Below, in pieces: positions 49,889-58,775 of a DNA stretch of 60,484 nucleotides. The DNA comes from Verrucomicrobiota bacterium. GTDB taxonomy: Bacteria > Verrucomicrobiota > Verrucomicrobiia > Chthoniobacterales > SZAS-18. The stretch spans positions 1 to 60,484 of the forward strand of contig JAFAXH010000052.1 in NCBI GenBank assembly GCA_019241085.1, read 5' to 3'. How positions within the stretch are numbered: the first letter of the stretch is position 1; every line of letters begins with the position of its first letter. Under the pieces are notes generated by a model. It was not told where the DNA came from and searched no databases. It saw nothing but the letters and a program-made list of their open reading frames with translations. Position numbers and translations under genes: made by a program.

Positions 49889-50653
49889 GTGAAACTTCGC
49901 GTTTCCGCGGTCTCGAAAACGTTTGGCGCGACACGCGTGCTCGACCGGGTCACGCTCGATTTCGACGCCGTCGCGAGCCTCGTGCTCATCGGCCCGTCGG
50001 GCGGCGGCAAATCGACCTTGCTGCGCATCCTGGCCGGCTTGGAATATCCCGATCCGGTGCTGAATTCGGATGGCGCGTTCGCGTGCTGGCCGCGGGTGGA
50101 AATTAACAACGAAGCGGTCGTTTTCGACGAACGCGCGCTCGCCGCGCACCGGCGAAAAATCGGCGTGGTGTTTCAAGCGTTCAATTTGTTCCCGCACCTC
50201 ACGGCGTTGGAAAACGTGACGCTGCCGTTGGAAAAAGTTCACGGCGTCGCGCCGGCGGAAGCGCGCGACCGCGCGAGGCAAACGCTGGCGCGCTTCCGCC
50301 TCGCGCCGCACGCGGACAAAAAACCGGCGGCACTGAGCGGCGGTCAGCGTCAGCGGGTCGCCATCGCGCGGGCCATCGCGATCCGGCCGCGGCTGTTGCT
50401 CTTCGATGAACCGACCAGCGCGCTCGATCCGGAGATGACCGGCGAGGTGCTCGGGGTGATCGAGGAACTGCGCGAGGAGGGACGCGATTTTATTCTCGTC
50501 ACGCACGAGATGGGATTTGCCCGGCGCGTCGCCGACCAGGTCGCGTTGCTGGCCGACGGTCGCATCGTGGAAAGCGGCTCGGCGGCACAAATTTTCGGCG
50601 CGCCGGAGCACGAGGTGAGCCGGCAATTTTTGTCGAAAGTGCTGCGGTATTAA
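49889..50653 (+). CDS. orphan polar amino-acid-type ABC ATPase
   Basis: A 254-aa ATPase of the GlnQ/HisP class. Walker A GPSGGGKST (35-43), Q-loop VFQAFNLFPHLTALENVTLP, signature LSGGQRQRVAIARAI, Walker B LLLFDEPTSALDPE and H-loop LVTHEMGFA are intact. GTG start at 49889, 20 bp after the TPR gene. An insertion (YPDPVLNSDGAFACWPRV) lengthens the region after Walker A. No amino-acid permease or binding protein is next to it, so it may serve a transporter elsewhere. The 105 bp after it contain ACCACGGCACC- and GTCTTTGTG-type words that look like one half of a decayed repeat. Confidence 0.9.
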   Translation: MKLRVSAVSKTFGATRVLDRVTLDFDAVASLVLIGPSGGGKSTLLRILAGLEYPDPVLNSDGAFACWPRVEINNEAVVFDERALAAHRRKIGVVFQAFNLFPHLTALENVTLPLEKVHGVAPAEARDRARQTLARFRLAPHADKKPAALSGGQRQRVAIARAIAIRPRLLLFDEPTSALDPEMTGEVLGVIEELREEGRDFILVTHEMGFARRVADQVALLADGRIVESGSAAQIFGAPEHEVSRQFLSKVLRY

Positions 50654-50758
50654 CCACCACGGCACCAGGAAATGAACGAAGGGAAAAGTGCCTCGGAGTT
50701 TTCCACCTTCTACTTTATGTCTTTGTGACTTGGCGGGGAAAAATCCATCAGCATCCGC

Positions 50759-51535
50759 ATGAATAGCGATATGATTTCTCTGATGGCGACAACGGTACTC
50801 GAACCCGCGCGCCGCTTCGCGCTTTTCGGTCCACTGCACCTTGTCATTTTGGCTGCCACCGTGCTCACGCCGCTCGGGCTGTGGGCGGTGTCGCGCGGGC
50901 GTCCCGTGCTGGCGCGGATCATTTGCACCACGCTGGCAGTCGGCTTGTTGCTCGACCGTCTGCTCGTCGTGGTTTGGGCGTTTCACCTTGGTCGCATCGC
51001 TGCCTGGCCGGAGGCGTTGCCGATGCACCTTTGCGATTGGGCGGTGTTCGTCGTTGGTGCGGCGCTGCTGCACCGCGCGGACGTGTTCCGTTTTGGCAAT
51101 GGTCAACTTGTTTATGAACTCGCGTATTTCTGGGGCTTGGGCGGCACCTTGCAAGCCGTGCTCACGCCCGACACGGCGGAAGACCCCGGCAGTCCGTTCT
51201 TCATTTCCTTTTTTCTCTCGCACTGCGGCATCATCGCGTCCGTGCTTTTTCTGACGTTGCGTTTTGGCTTGCGTCCGGCGCGCGGCGCCGTCTGGCGCGC
51301 GTGGGGCTGGAGTCAATTTTACCTCCTTTGCGCCGGCGCGGTGAACTGGCTGGCGGGCACGAATTTCGGCTATCTCGCGCGCAAGCCGCGGCAATCTTCG
51401 CTGCTCGATCTGCTCGGCCCGTGGCCGTGGTATCTGCTCGTGCTCGAAGCGCTCGCGCTCGTGCTTTTCACGTTGCTCGATCTGCCGTTCTGGCGGACGC
51501 GCCGACCGCGGCGAGCAGCGCCGCCGGGTCCGTGA
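50759..51535 (+). CDS. YwaF-family (TIGR02206-like) membrane protein
   Basis: A 258-aa protein with about seven membrane segments. [40 protein letters not shown] and [20 protein letters not shown] are the recognisable landmarks of the YwaF/TIGR02206 family, whose function is unknown. ATG 50759 is used; an ATG at 50783 ([11 protein letters not shown]) would also fit. Its last 68 bp overlap the end of the convergent YyaL-type gene. Confidence 0.8.
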   Translation: MNSDMISLMATTVLEPARRFALFGPLHLVILAATVLTPLGLWAVSRGRPVLARIICTTLAVGLLLDRLLVVVWAFHLGRIAAWPEALPMHLCDWAVFVVGAALLHRADVFRFGNGQLVYELAYFWGLGGTLQAVLTPDTAEDPGSPFFISFFLSHCGIIASVLFLTLRFGLRPARGAVWRAWGWSQFYLLCAGAVNWLAGTNFGYLARKPRQSSLLDLLGPWPWYLLVLEALALVLFTLLDLPFWRTRRPRRAAPPGP

Positions 51536-53654
51536 TGGGCAACTGACACGTTTGCCGCTCGCAGACATACGCTGCCGCTTGGCCCTCGACCGGACCGGCG
51601 TTGGCGAGATAAGGCAACCGCTCGGCCAGCCAGCGGCTCTCGTCGCTGCCGTCGCTGAAGAGCAAGGTCAGGTCGGGTTGAAAATCGCGGCGCGCGGCGC
51701 GCAACAGCGCCCGCGTGTCGGCGGCGTCGCGCGCGCCGGCGATGAGGACTTGCCGCGGCTCGGTGTGATGCGCGACGAGCGCGCAAACCATCGTCGGCAC
51801 GGCTTGCGACAGCCGGGTAAGTTGGGCGGAAAATGCGCGCAAGGTTTGCGCGGCGCGCGCGCGGCGCTCGTCCACGCGGCCGGTCAGCGCGGCGAGGCGC
51901 ACGAGGTTCAACGCGGCGACGGAACTCGCCGCCGGCTCGGCGCCATCGTGGTCTTCTTTCATGCGCAACAGCACCGTCGCGTCGCGCGCGCTGTGGTTGA
52001 AATAACCGCCGGCGGTTTCGTCAAAAAAGAGCCGGTCCTGCGCCGCCTGCAAACGTTCCGCCCACGCGAGATCGGCCGGGCGAAAATCGGCGGCGAAAAG
52101 GTCGAGCAAGCCGGCGATGAGAAAGGCGTAATCGTCCGCGAAACCTTCGATGCGCGATGCGCCTGCGCGAAAGCTGCGCAACATAATGCCGTCGTCCGCG
52201 CGGTAAAGTTTTGCCTGGATGAAATCTGCCGCCGACCGCGCGGCGCGCAGGTATTTGATCTCGTCGAGCACCGCGTAGGCGCGCGCGAAAGCCGAGATCA
52301 TGAGGCCGTTCCAAGCGGTGACAATTTTGTCGTCGAGATGCGGGCGCGGACGTTTTTTGCGCAGGTGAAATAACTTCTCGCGCGCCAGTTCGAGCAACGT
52401 GCGCACGCGGTGTTCCGGCTGGGAAAAATGCGCCGCCGTTTCCGCCGTCGTGTGCCGCTGGATGAGCACGTTTTTTCCCACGAACTCGCCGTGCGGGTCG
52501 CTGCCGCTCGGCGCGTTGCCGTCATCCTCGACGCCGAATTGAAAACAAAAAAAGCGCGCTTCCTCCGGCGTCAGCGCGGCCTCGATTTCCGCTTTCGTCC
52601 AAACGTAAAACGCGCCTTCCGCGTGCTCGGGCCGGCCGTGCGCGAGCAGGCTGTCGGCGTCTTCGGCGCAATAGAAACCGCCGTCGGGCGCGGTGAGATC
52701 GCGCAGGACGTAGTTCAACGTGGCGCGCGCGATGTCGGCGTATTTTTCCTCGCCGGTGATCGTGAACGCATCGAGATACGCGACGGCGAGCTGCGCCTGG
52801 TCGTAGAGCATTTTTTCAAAGTGCGGCACGTGCCAGAAGGCATCGACGCTGTAACGATGAAAGCCGCCGCCAAGCTGGTCGTTCATGCCGCCGGCCGCCA
52901 TGCGGTCGAGCGTAATGAGCAGCGCCTCGCGCGCCTGCTCGCATTCGCGCGGCGACAGGTCAGCCGTCGGCGATTGCGCGCGGGCGAGCAGCGCGAGCAC
53001 GGCGGGCCGGGGGAATTTTGGCGCGTCGCCGAAGCCGCCCCAGGCGGGATCGAATTGCGCGCCGAATTGACCCGCCGCCGTTTGCAGCACGCGCGTCGCG
53101 TCGGGCAGCGTTTCTTTCTCATCCGCAGGCGCAGCCGTGGTCATGTCGCGCAAGGCGTCGAGCACGCGCTCGCTCTGCGCGGCGATTTTGGCGCGATCCT
53201 TTTTCCATGCCTCGGCGATGGCTCCAAGCAACGCTGGAAAACCGCGCCGGCCGTAGCGATCATCGGGCGGGAAATACGTGCCGCCGAGAAACGGCTTGCC
53301 ATCCGGCTGGAGCCAGACGCTCATCGGCCAGCCGCCGCTGCCGGTGGTCGCTTGCACGAAGGTCATGTAAAGCCGGTCCACGTCGGGCCGTTCCTCGCGG
53401 TCCACTTTGACGTTGATGAAATGCGCGTTCATCAGCGCGGCGATGGCCGGATTTTCAAACGACTCGTGCGCCATGACGTGGCACCAGTGGCAGGTCGAAT
53501 AACCGACTGAGAGGAAGACCGGTTTGTCCTCCGCCCGCGCTTGCGCGAAGGCTTCCTCGCCCCACGGAAACCAGTCCACCGGATTGTGCGCGTGCTGGAG
53601 CAGGTAGGGCGATTTTTCGTGCGCGAGGCGGTTGGTGGGAAGTGCGGCGTTCAT
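51468..53654 (-). CDS. YyaL-type thioredoxin-fold protein (DUF255)
   Basis: A 728-aa protein. The N-terminal 165 residues are a thioredoxin-like DUF255 domain: [20 protein letters not shown], then [10 protein letters not shown] with C55-x-x-C58, [10 protein letters not shown] and [20 protein letters not shown]. The rest is an (alpha/alpha)6 barrel like glycoside hydrolases/epimerases ([38 protein letters not shown]-like [15 protein letters not shown]). Such proteins (human SPATA20) have no settled function. No signal peptide, so probably cytoplasmic. ATG at 53654; a family 2 palindromic repeat begins 33 bp upstream. Its end overlaps the YwaF-type gene tail to tail. Confidence 0.93.
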   Translation of the reverse strand: MNAALPTNRLAHEKSPYLLQHAHNPVDWFPWGEEAFAQARAEDKPVFLSVGYSTCHWCHVMAHESFENPAIAALMNAHFINVKVDREERPDVDRLYMTFVQATTGSGGWPMSVWLQPDGKPFLGGTYFPPDDRYGRRGFPALLGAIAEAWKKDRAKIAAQSERVLDALRDMTTAAPADEKETLPDATRVLQTAAGQFGAQFDPAWGGFGDAPKFPRPAVLALLARAQSPTADLSPRECEQAREALLITLDRMAAGGMNDQLGGGFHRYSVDAFWHVPHFEKMLYDQAQLAVAYLDAFTITGEEKYADIARATLNYVLRDLTAPDGGFYCAEDADSLLAHGRPEHAEGAFYVWTKAEIEAALTPEEARFFCFQFGVEDDGNAPSGSDPHGEFVGKNVLIQRHTTAETAAHFSQPEHRVRTLLELAREKLFHLRKKRPRPHLDDKIVTAWNGLMISAFARAYAVLDEIKYLRAARSAADFIQAKLYRADDGIMLRSFRAGASRIEGFADDYAFLIAGLLDLFAADFRPADLAWAERLQAAQDRLFFDETAGGYFNHSARDATVLLRMKEDHDGAEPAASSVAALNLVRLAALTGRVDERRARAAQTLRAFSAQLTRLSQAVPTMVCALVAHHTEPRQVLIAGARDAADTRALLRAARRDFQPDLTLLFSDGSDESRWLAERLPYLANAGPVEGQAAAYVCERQTCQLPITDPAALLAAVGASARTADRAT

Positions 53655-53687
53655 GGCGTTATGGAGAATAGCTCTGCGGCAAAAGTC

Positions 53688-53798
53688 GGGTGGATCGCGC
53701 GCTCCGTCGCGCGATGAATTGCGCCGACAGGCGCCTGAAATTCATTCAGAGCCGCTGGCGCGGCTAATCCATCGCGCGACGGAGCGCGCGATCCACCC
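53688..53798. repeat. nested palindromic repeat, family 2 copy B
   Basis: The 29-nt arms at 53688-53716 and 53770-53798 are perfect inverse complements containing GGTGGATCGCGCGCTCCGTC or its inverse. The first 26-27 bases of the arms match copy A at 26552-26665, while the loops differ. It lies in the divergent gap between the YyaL-type gene and scpA. Confidence 0.85.
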
Positions 53799-53920
53799 AC
53801 GCTCACTTTTGCGGGAGGTCTAATGCCGCCTTTCATTCGGATTCGGCTCGGCGCGCAGAATGCGCGATGATATTTTTCTTTGCACGACGCCCGTTTTTTC
53901 GGCTTGCTCAGCGGTGCGCC

Positions 53921-54787
53921 ATGCCCGCCGCCAATTATCAGGTCCAGCTCGACGTGTTTTCCGGGCCGCTCGATCTCTTGCTCTTTCTCGTGCGGCGCGA
54001 TGAGATCGCGCTGCCCGATCTTTCGCTCGAACGGCTCACCGCGCAATACGTCGAATTTCTCGAAGCCAACGCCGCCGCGTTGCGCGACCTCGACACCGCC
54101 GGCGATTTCATCGCGGTCGCCGCGCAGTTGCTTTATTTAAAAAGCCGTCAACTGCTCCCGCCCGACGAGTTGCCGGCCGACGACGCCGGCGCGGACGACG
54201 CGGCGCTCGACGATCCGCGCTGGGAACTCATCCGGCAGTTGCTCGAATACAAACGTTTCAAGGAAGCCGCCGCCGCCTTGGCGCAACGCGAGAGCGCGCG
54301 GCTCGATCTTTTCACCCGCCCGCCAGCCGCCGCCGATGCCGACGCGCACGCCGCGCTGGCTGCCGCCGCGGCGCAAGGTAGCGGCGGGCTGGCATTGGAG
54401 GAATTGAGCACGCTCGATTTGCTCAACGCGTTTCATCGTCTGCTGCGCCGGCTGACGGCGACGCGGCGCACGGGCGGTCGCTCGGCGCGCGAGATTTACG
54501 AGGAACGGTTCACCGTCGCGGACAAGATCGACGAGTTGCTGCGCCGGCTCGAAAGTCTGGAGTGGACGGCGGGCGCGGGCGCGTCGCTGGCGTTCGAGGA
54601 ATTATTCTCGCCTACGGCGCCGCGCGCGGAATGGGTTGTCACCTTCCTCGCGCTGCTGGAATTGGTGCGGATGAAAAAGCTGCGCGTGATGCAAGAGGCG
54701 GGTTTCGGCGAAATCCGCCTCGCACGCAAAGAGGGGCTGCCGACGGCGGCTGCGGCGGTCCAAGGCCAGGCGGATGCCAGCGGTTAG
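53921..54787 (+). CDS. scpA: segregation and condensation protein A
   Basis: A 288-aa kleisin that bridges the SMC ATPase heads in chromosome condensation. The N-terminal block YQVQLDVFSGPLDLLLFLVR followed by LSLERLTAQYVEFLE is diagnostic; QLLYLKSRQLLPPDE and the C-terminal winged helix (VVTFLALLELVRMKKLRVMQ) complete it. The middle (about 140-170) is Ala/Asp-rich. ATG 53921 (MPAANYQVQLD) gives the usual length; the frame is open from 53867. scpB, normally adjacent, is not in the window next to it. Confidence 0.95.
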   Translation: MPAANYQVQLDVFSGPLDLLLFLVRRDEIALPDLSLERLTAQYVEFLEANAAALRDLDTAGDFIAVAAQLLYLKSRQLLPPDELPADDAGADDAALDDPRWELIRQLLEYKRFKEAAAALAQRESARLDLFTRPPAAADADAHAALAAAAAQGSGGLALEELSTLDLLNAFHRLLRRLTATRRTGGRSAREIYEERFTVADKIDELLRRLESLEWTAGAGASLAFEELFSPTAPRAEWVVTFLALLELVRMKKLRVMQEAGFGEIRLARKEGLPTAAAAVQGQADASG

Positions 54788-55041
54788 GTAGCGTGTTTCA
54801 ACCCGTTGTCCGCACGAGAACGCGCGGGCAGGCTGGTAGGTTCACCTGGAAGGTCGGCGCAAAGGCGTCCGCAGGGTGCCGCTTCGCAGCCTGCAAGGCA
54901 TCACCCGACGGACTGTGAGACAGAGTATCTCCTTGCTTGAAAGACGGCATCATCCGGTCAGCGAGCTGGCACCTGGCAGACGGGGTGATGCCGTTTCGCG
55001 AGGCACGGGGTGGTGCTGAGCGGAGGCTGGAGGGCGGCGCT
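54788..55041. other. convergent spacer with 9-bp hairpin
   Basis: The gap between convergent scpA and ilvB has no gene. ACGGCATCA (54944-54952) is repeated inverted as TGATGCCGT (54986-54994), and another GGCATCACC copy lies near 54897. Neither side has a T-tract, so terminator function is uncertain. Confidence 0.35.
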
Positions 55042-56847
55042 TTATTCCTTGATGATATCCTTATACGTCATGCCGGCGGGGATCATGGGCAGGACGTGCT
55101 CGGTGTAGGGCACCATCACGTCGAGCACATAAGGCTCCTGGGCCGCGAGCATCCGCTCGAGGGCGGCGCGCAGCTCGCTCTTTTTGCTGACGCGTTCGCA
55201 CTTCACGCCGAAGCCTTCGCAGATTTTGACGTAATCCGGATAGATCGCGCCGGGCTGGCGCGGGTCGCCGAGGTAGGTATGGCCGCGGTTGCTGCCGTAG
55301 AAGCGGTCTTCCCATTGCACGACCATGCCGAGGTGCTGGTTGTTGAGGATGATGGCTTTGGCGGCGATGTGCTCAACCTTGGCGCACGCCAGTTCCTGCA
55401 CGTTCATGAGGAACGAGCCGTCGCCGTCGATGTCGATGACCTCGCGCTCGGGATGCGCCACCTTGGCGCCGAGCGCGGCCGGGTAGCCAAAGCCCATCGC
55501 GCCAAGGCCCGCGGAGGTGATGAAGGAACGCGGGTGGAGGAAATCGTAGAATTGCCCGGCCCACATTTGATGCTGGCCGACGCCGGTGGTAATGATCGCT
55601 TCGCCGCGGGTCAGCTCCCACAGGAGGCGGATGGCGTGCTGGGGCTGGATGGTTTCGTCGGCGGTCTCTTTGAACTTCAATGGGTTGGCCGTCTTCCATT
55701 CGACGATCTGCTGGTCCCACGCGGCGAAGCGTCCCTGGGCGCCGCCCGCGTTGGGATTACGTTCCCAGCCGGCCTTGGCGAGCAGGGCGTTGAGCCGGGC
55801 GAGCGCGACTTTCACGTCGGCGATGATCGGCAGGCGCACGACTTTGTTTTTGTTGATCTCGCTGGCGTCGATGTCGATGTGAACGATGGTGCCGTGCTCG
55901 GCAAATTTTTCCACCTTGCCGGTCACGCGGTCGTCGAAGCGCACGCCGATGGCCAGCAGCAGGTCGCTTTCGTTGACGGCGTTGTTGGCATAGACGGTGC
56001 CGTGCATGCCGAGCCACTTGAGCGAGAGCGGGTGGCTCTCTGGGAAGTTGCCGATGCCCATGAGCGTGGTCGCCACGGGGATGCCGGTGCGCTCGACGAG
56101 CTCGCGCAGTTCCACCGACGCGCCGGCGGAGATGACGCCGCCGCCGCAATAGATCATTGGCTTCTTCGCGTTGCCGATCAGGCCGATGAGTTCATTGAGC
56201 GCCAGCTCGTCCACGCCCTGCGGCAAGTCGTAGCCGCGCAGGTTGGCACGGGCGGGGAAGATGGGCTGGGTCTTTTGGTTTTGAATGTTCTTGGGCAGGT
56301 CGATGAGGACCGGACCGGGCCGGCCGGACTGGGCGACGTGGAAGGCTTCCTTCACGATGCGCGGGATGTCGTTGATGTCCCAGACGAGGTATGAATGCTT
56401 CACGACCGGCAGCGTCATGCCGAACACGTCGGTTTCCTGAAACGCGCCCTTGCCGATCATCTCCTGCGGCACCTGGCCGGTGATGGCCACGAGCGGGATC
56501 GAGTCCATGTAGGCGTCGGCGATGCCGGAGACGAGATTCGTCGCGCCCGGCCCCGAGGTGGCCATGCAAACGCCCGCCCGGCCGGTGGAGCGCGCGTAGC
56601 CTTCCGCGGCAAAGACGCCGCCTTGTTCGTGCCGCGGCAGGACGGTGCGGATTTTCTTCGAGCGGGTCAACGCCTGGTGGATGGGCATCGACGCGCCGCC
56701 CGGATAGGCGAAAATGGCGTCCACGCCCTCGCGTTCGAGGCAGGCGACGAGAATCTCCGCGCCGTTCATCACCTCGCCGCGGTCGGGTGCCGAGGCGGCA
56801 GGTTGGGACGGAGCGTCGGCTTTGCTCGAAGTGGAGGCAGCATTCAT
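55042..56847 (-). CDS. ilvB: acetolactate synthase large subunit
   Basis: A 601-aa ThDP enzyme making acetolactate for valine, leucine and isoleucine. The activating Glu is E74 in [50 protein letters not shown] and the ThDP/Mg motif [12 protein letters not shown] to ILNNQHLGM (about 474-501) follow, and [17 protein letters not shown] is typical of anabolic enzymes. The ATG at 56847 ([15 protein letters not shown]) is used; ATG 56769 ([10 protein letters not shown]) would also fit. The first 25 residues are disordered. The small subunit ilvN and ilvC are not adjacent. Confidence 0.95.
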   Translation of the reverse strand: MNAASTSSKADAPSQPAASAPDRGEVMNGAEILVACLEREGVDAIFAYPGGASMPIHQALTRSKKIRTVLPRHEQGGVFAAEGYARSTGRAGVCMATSGPGATNLVSGIADAYMDSIPLVAITGQVPQEMIGKGAFQETDVFGMTLPVVKHSYLVWDINDIPRIVKEAFHVAQSGRPGPVLIDLPKNIQNQKTQPIFPARANLRGYDLPQGVDELALNELIGLIGNAKKPMIYCGGGVISAGASVELRELVERTGIPVATTLMGIGNFPESHPLSLKWLGMHGTVYANNAVNESDLLLAIGVRFDDRVTGKVEKFAEHGTIVHIDIDASEINKNKVVRLPIIADVKVALARLNALLAKAGWERNPNAGGAQGRFAAWDQQIVEWKTANPLKFKETADETIQPQHAIRLLWELTRGEAIITTGVGQHQMWAGQFYDFLHPRSFITSAGLGAMGFGYPAALGAKVAHPEREVIDIDGDGSFLMNVQELACAKVEHIAAKAIILNNQHLGMVVQWEDRFYGSNRGHTYLGDPRQPGAIYPDYVKICEGFGVKCERVSKKSELRAALERMLAAQEPYVLDVMVPYTEHVLPMIPAGMTYKDIIKE

Positions 56848-56987
56848 AAAAAATACGGAAAGGATGACAATCGCTGGTTGGTGAGAAAACGGGGCTGCGA
56901 CTATCCAAGAAATGCCGCCGGGAGGCAAGGCCGAATCCGACCGGCGTGCCCAAGCTCCTTATTGAAATCACTGCCCGCGCTACGCCA

Positions 56988-58706
56988 TCATCTGCCCGTC
57001 GGTCGATACCGCGCGCCTTCGAGCGTGACCAACGCTTGCGGCGAGTTGCCGAGCGCGTAGCCATCCATGGGCAAAATCTCCAACGTCACCGTTTTGCTCG
57101 CGTAGGCCGCCGGCGGCGGCGAGAGCAAAGTGACATCGAGCGTGGCGCTGTGTTCGCCCGCGGCGATGGTCACGCTCGCCGGCAAGGTCGCGTAATCGAC
57201 GCCGCCCACGGCGCTGCCGCCGACTTGATAAAACACTTCCAGCGGCGCATTCACCGCGCCGGAACGCGCGATGGTGAATTGCCCCGGCAACTGCGGTTTT
57301 TTCACGCTCGTCGCCGGCACCGATGCGGCGACCGAGACGCGCCCTAGGCCGTCCGGCGAGCGGAAATCGACGAAGAACGGCGCGCTCGCGTTGATCGTGC
57401 GCACGTTGTCGGCGGCGTTGGTCGAGCCGGTGCGGGCGCCGAGATAAGCGACTCGCGGATTGGAAAAATTCGGCGTGCTGACGCCCGGCGGATACGCCAT
57501 CACGTCGCGGTAAAGCAGGCCGTCGCGGCCGTGAAAACGCCAGCCTTCCGAGAAGGGAAACAAGTGGTAGCCGGTCGTGTTCTGCCGGTCGTGATCGCAG
57601 CCCATGTTGTGCCCGATCTCGTGCGCGAAAAGATGGTCCACGAGCACGGAGCCGACGTTGATGGCCGAGAACGCCGTCTCTTCCCAATCGGGCTGGAGCT
57701 GCTGCATGATGAGCGCGTAGCCGTTGTAGCCATCGACGCTGGCGCGGTTGGTGAACAGGCAAACAAAGTCCGCCGCGAGCTGGTCGCGCAGCGGATGGAC
57801 TTCGTCCAAAATCCCGTCGTCCGTGGTGGCCAGGGCATCCACGTCGGCGCGGATCGAGCCGCTCTCCTGGTAATCAACCGGCGTCACGCCAACCAGCCGT
57901 CCGCGCACGTTGATGCCGCTGTTGGCGTAGCATTGATTCGCGTCCGCGATGGCTAATTCCGCCAGCGCCTGCACGGCGTCGTCGCCGCCCGCGCCGTCGC
58001 GCGCCGCCGGCGTGTAAACGACCAGCAGATCAAACGTCGGCAACTCGCTGCCCGGCGGCAGCGACGGTGGGTTCGGATAAGTCACCGTCGCCGCGCGCGT
58101 GATTTCTGCTGCGACGGCCGCGCCGTTCGCCTCCGTGGACCGCGTTGCGCGGCGCAAGCTGCGCGGCAGGACGGGGTCCGGCGCGAGCACGCCGATGCCG
58201 ACCGTTTCATTGTTCGCCGCGCAAGCGCAACCGCCGCCCGCCGCACCGGTAGTCACTCGCGTGATGATCTGCTGCCCGCGCGCGTCGCGCCCGAGCAAAT
58301 AATGCTCCGTCGCGCTGACGGAAATATCGCCGAGCACGACGGCGCCGCGCTGCACCAAAGTAAACGCCGAGCCGGGCCTCCCAACGATGCGCCCGGCGCG
58401 CACTTGGTTGCCCAGATACGAGCGATACGTCTCTTGCACAATCGCGGCGTAGCCCGTGCCCGGCGCGACGTCGAGCCGCGCGGCGTCGCCCGCGCGCAAC
58501 GCACCGACCGCGTCGCGCCGCACTCGCGCGACGGACGGAGTTTCAGCGGAAATTTCCCACAAGATTGCGGGCGTGGAATTGGCGTCGGGCGCGATGGCGC
58601 TGTTTTCTTCTCCCCGCGCGCCCAGTGGCAGAACGGCACCGCTGCCGCAAACCCACATCATCATCGCCGCCGTCAGCCACCGGCAAACGGTGCGCTGCGT
58701 TTTCAT
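56988..58706 (-). CDS. secreted reprolysin-like (M12) zinc metalloprotease with Calx-beta-like domain
   Basis: A 572-aa protein with a signal peptide (about 1-32: WLTAAMMMWVCGSGAVLPLG, ARG-EE). Residues 90-210 look like a pro-region containing two Cys (GGCACAANN) that could act as a cysteine switch. The catalytic domain starts near LLVVYTPAARDGAGG and holds HEIGHNMGCDHD (362-373), the HExxHxxGxxHD zinc site, followed by a Met-turn-like DVMAYPPG. The last 120 residues (VGGVDYATLPASVTIAAGEH, then ATLDVTLL) fit a Calx-beta or similar fibronectin-like domain, often calcium-binding or adhesive. Likely secreted; substrate unknown. ATG at 58706. Confidence 0.9.
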   Translation of the reverse strand: MKTQRTVCRWLTAAMMMWVCGSGAVLPLGARGEENSAIAPDANSTPAILWEISAETPSVARVRRDAVGALRAGDAARLDVAPGTGYAAIVQETYRSYLGNQVRAGRIVGRPGSAFTLVQRGAVVLGDISVSATEHYLLGRDARGQQIITRVTTGAAGGGCACAANNETVGIGVLAPDPVLPRSLRRATRSTEANGAAVAAEITRAATVTYPNPPSLPPGSELPTFDLLVVYTPAARDGAGGDDAVQALAELAIADANQCYANSGINVRGRLVGVTPVDYQESGSIRADVDALATTDDGILDEVHPLRDQLAADFVCLFTNRASVDGYNGYALIMQQLQPDWEETAFSAINVGSVLVDHLFAHEIGHNMGCDHDRQNTTGYHLFPFSEGWRFHGRDGLLYRDVMAYPPGVSTPNFSNPRVAYLGARTGSTNAADNVRTINASAPFFVDFRSPDGLGRVSVAASVPATSVKKPQLPGQFTIARSGAVNAPLEVFYQVGGSAVGGVDYATLPASVTIAAGEHSATLDVTLLSPPPAAYASKTVTLEILPMDGYALGNSPQALVTLEGARYRPTGR

Positions 58707-58775
58707 GCAGCGAGGATAAGCCTCGGGCCTGCTTGCGCCAAGGAGAATCCCGTCCGCCGCACGTCGCGCGCGGCG

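Noticed and set aside
50654-50758. Another full inverted repeat after the orphan ATPase gene
   Set aside because: Only scattered repeat-like words are present and I could not find complementary arms; at most a decayed half element.
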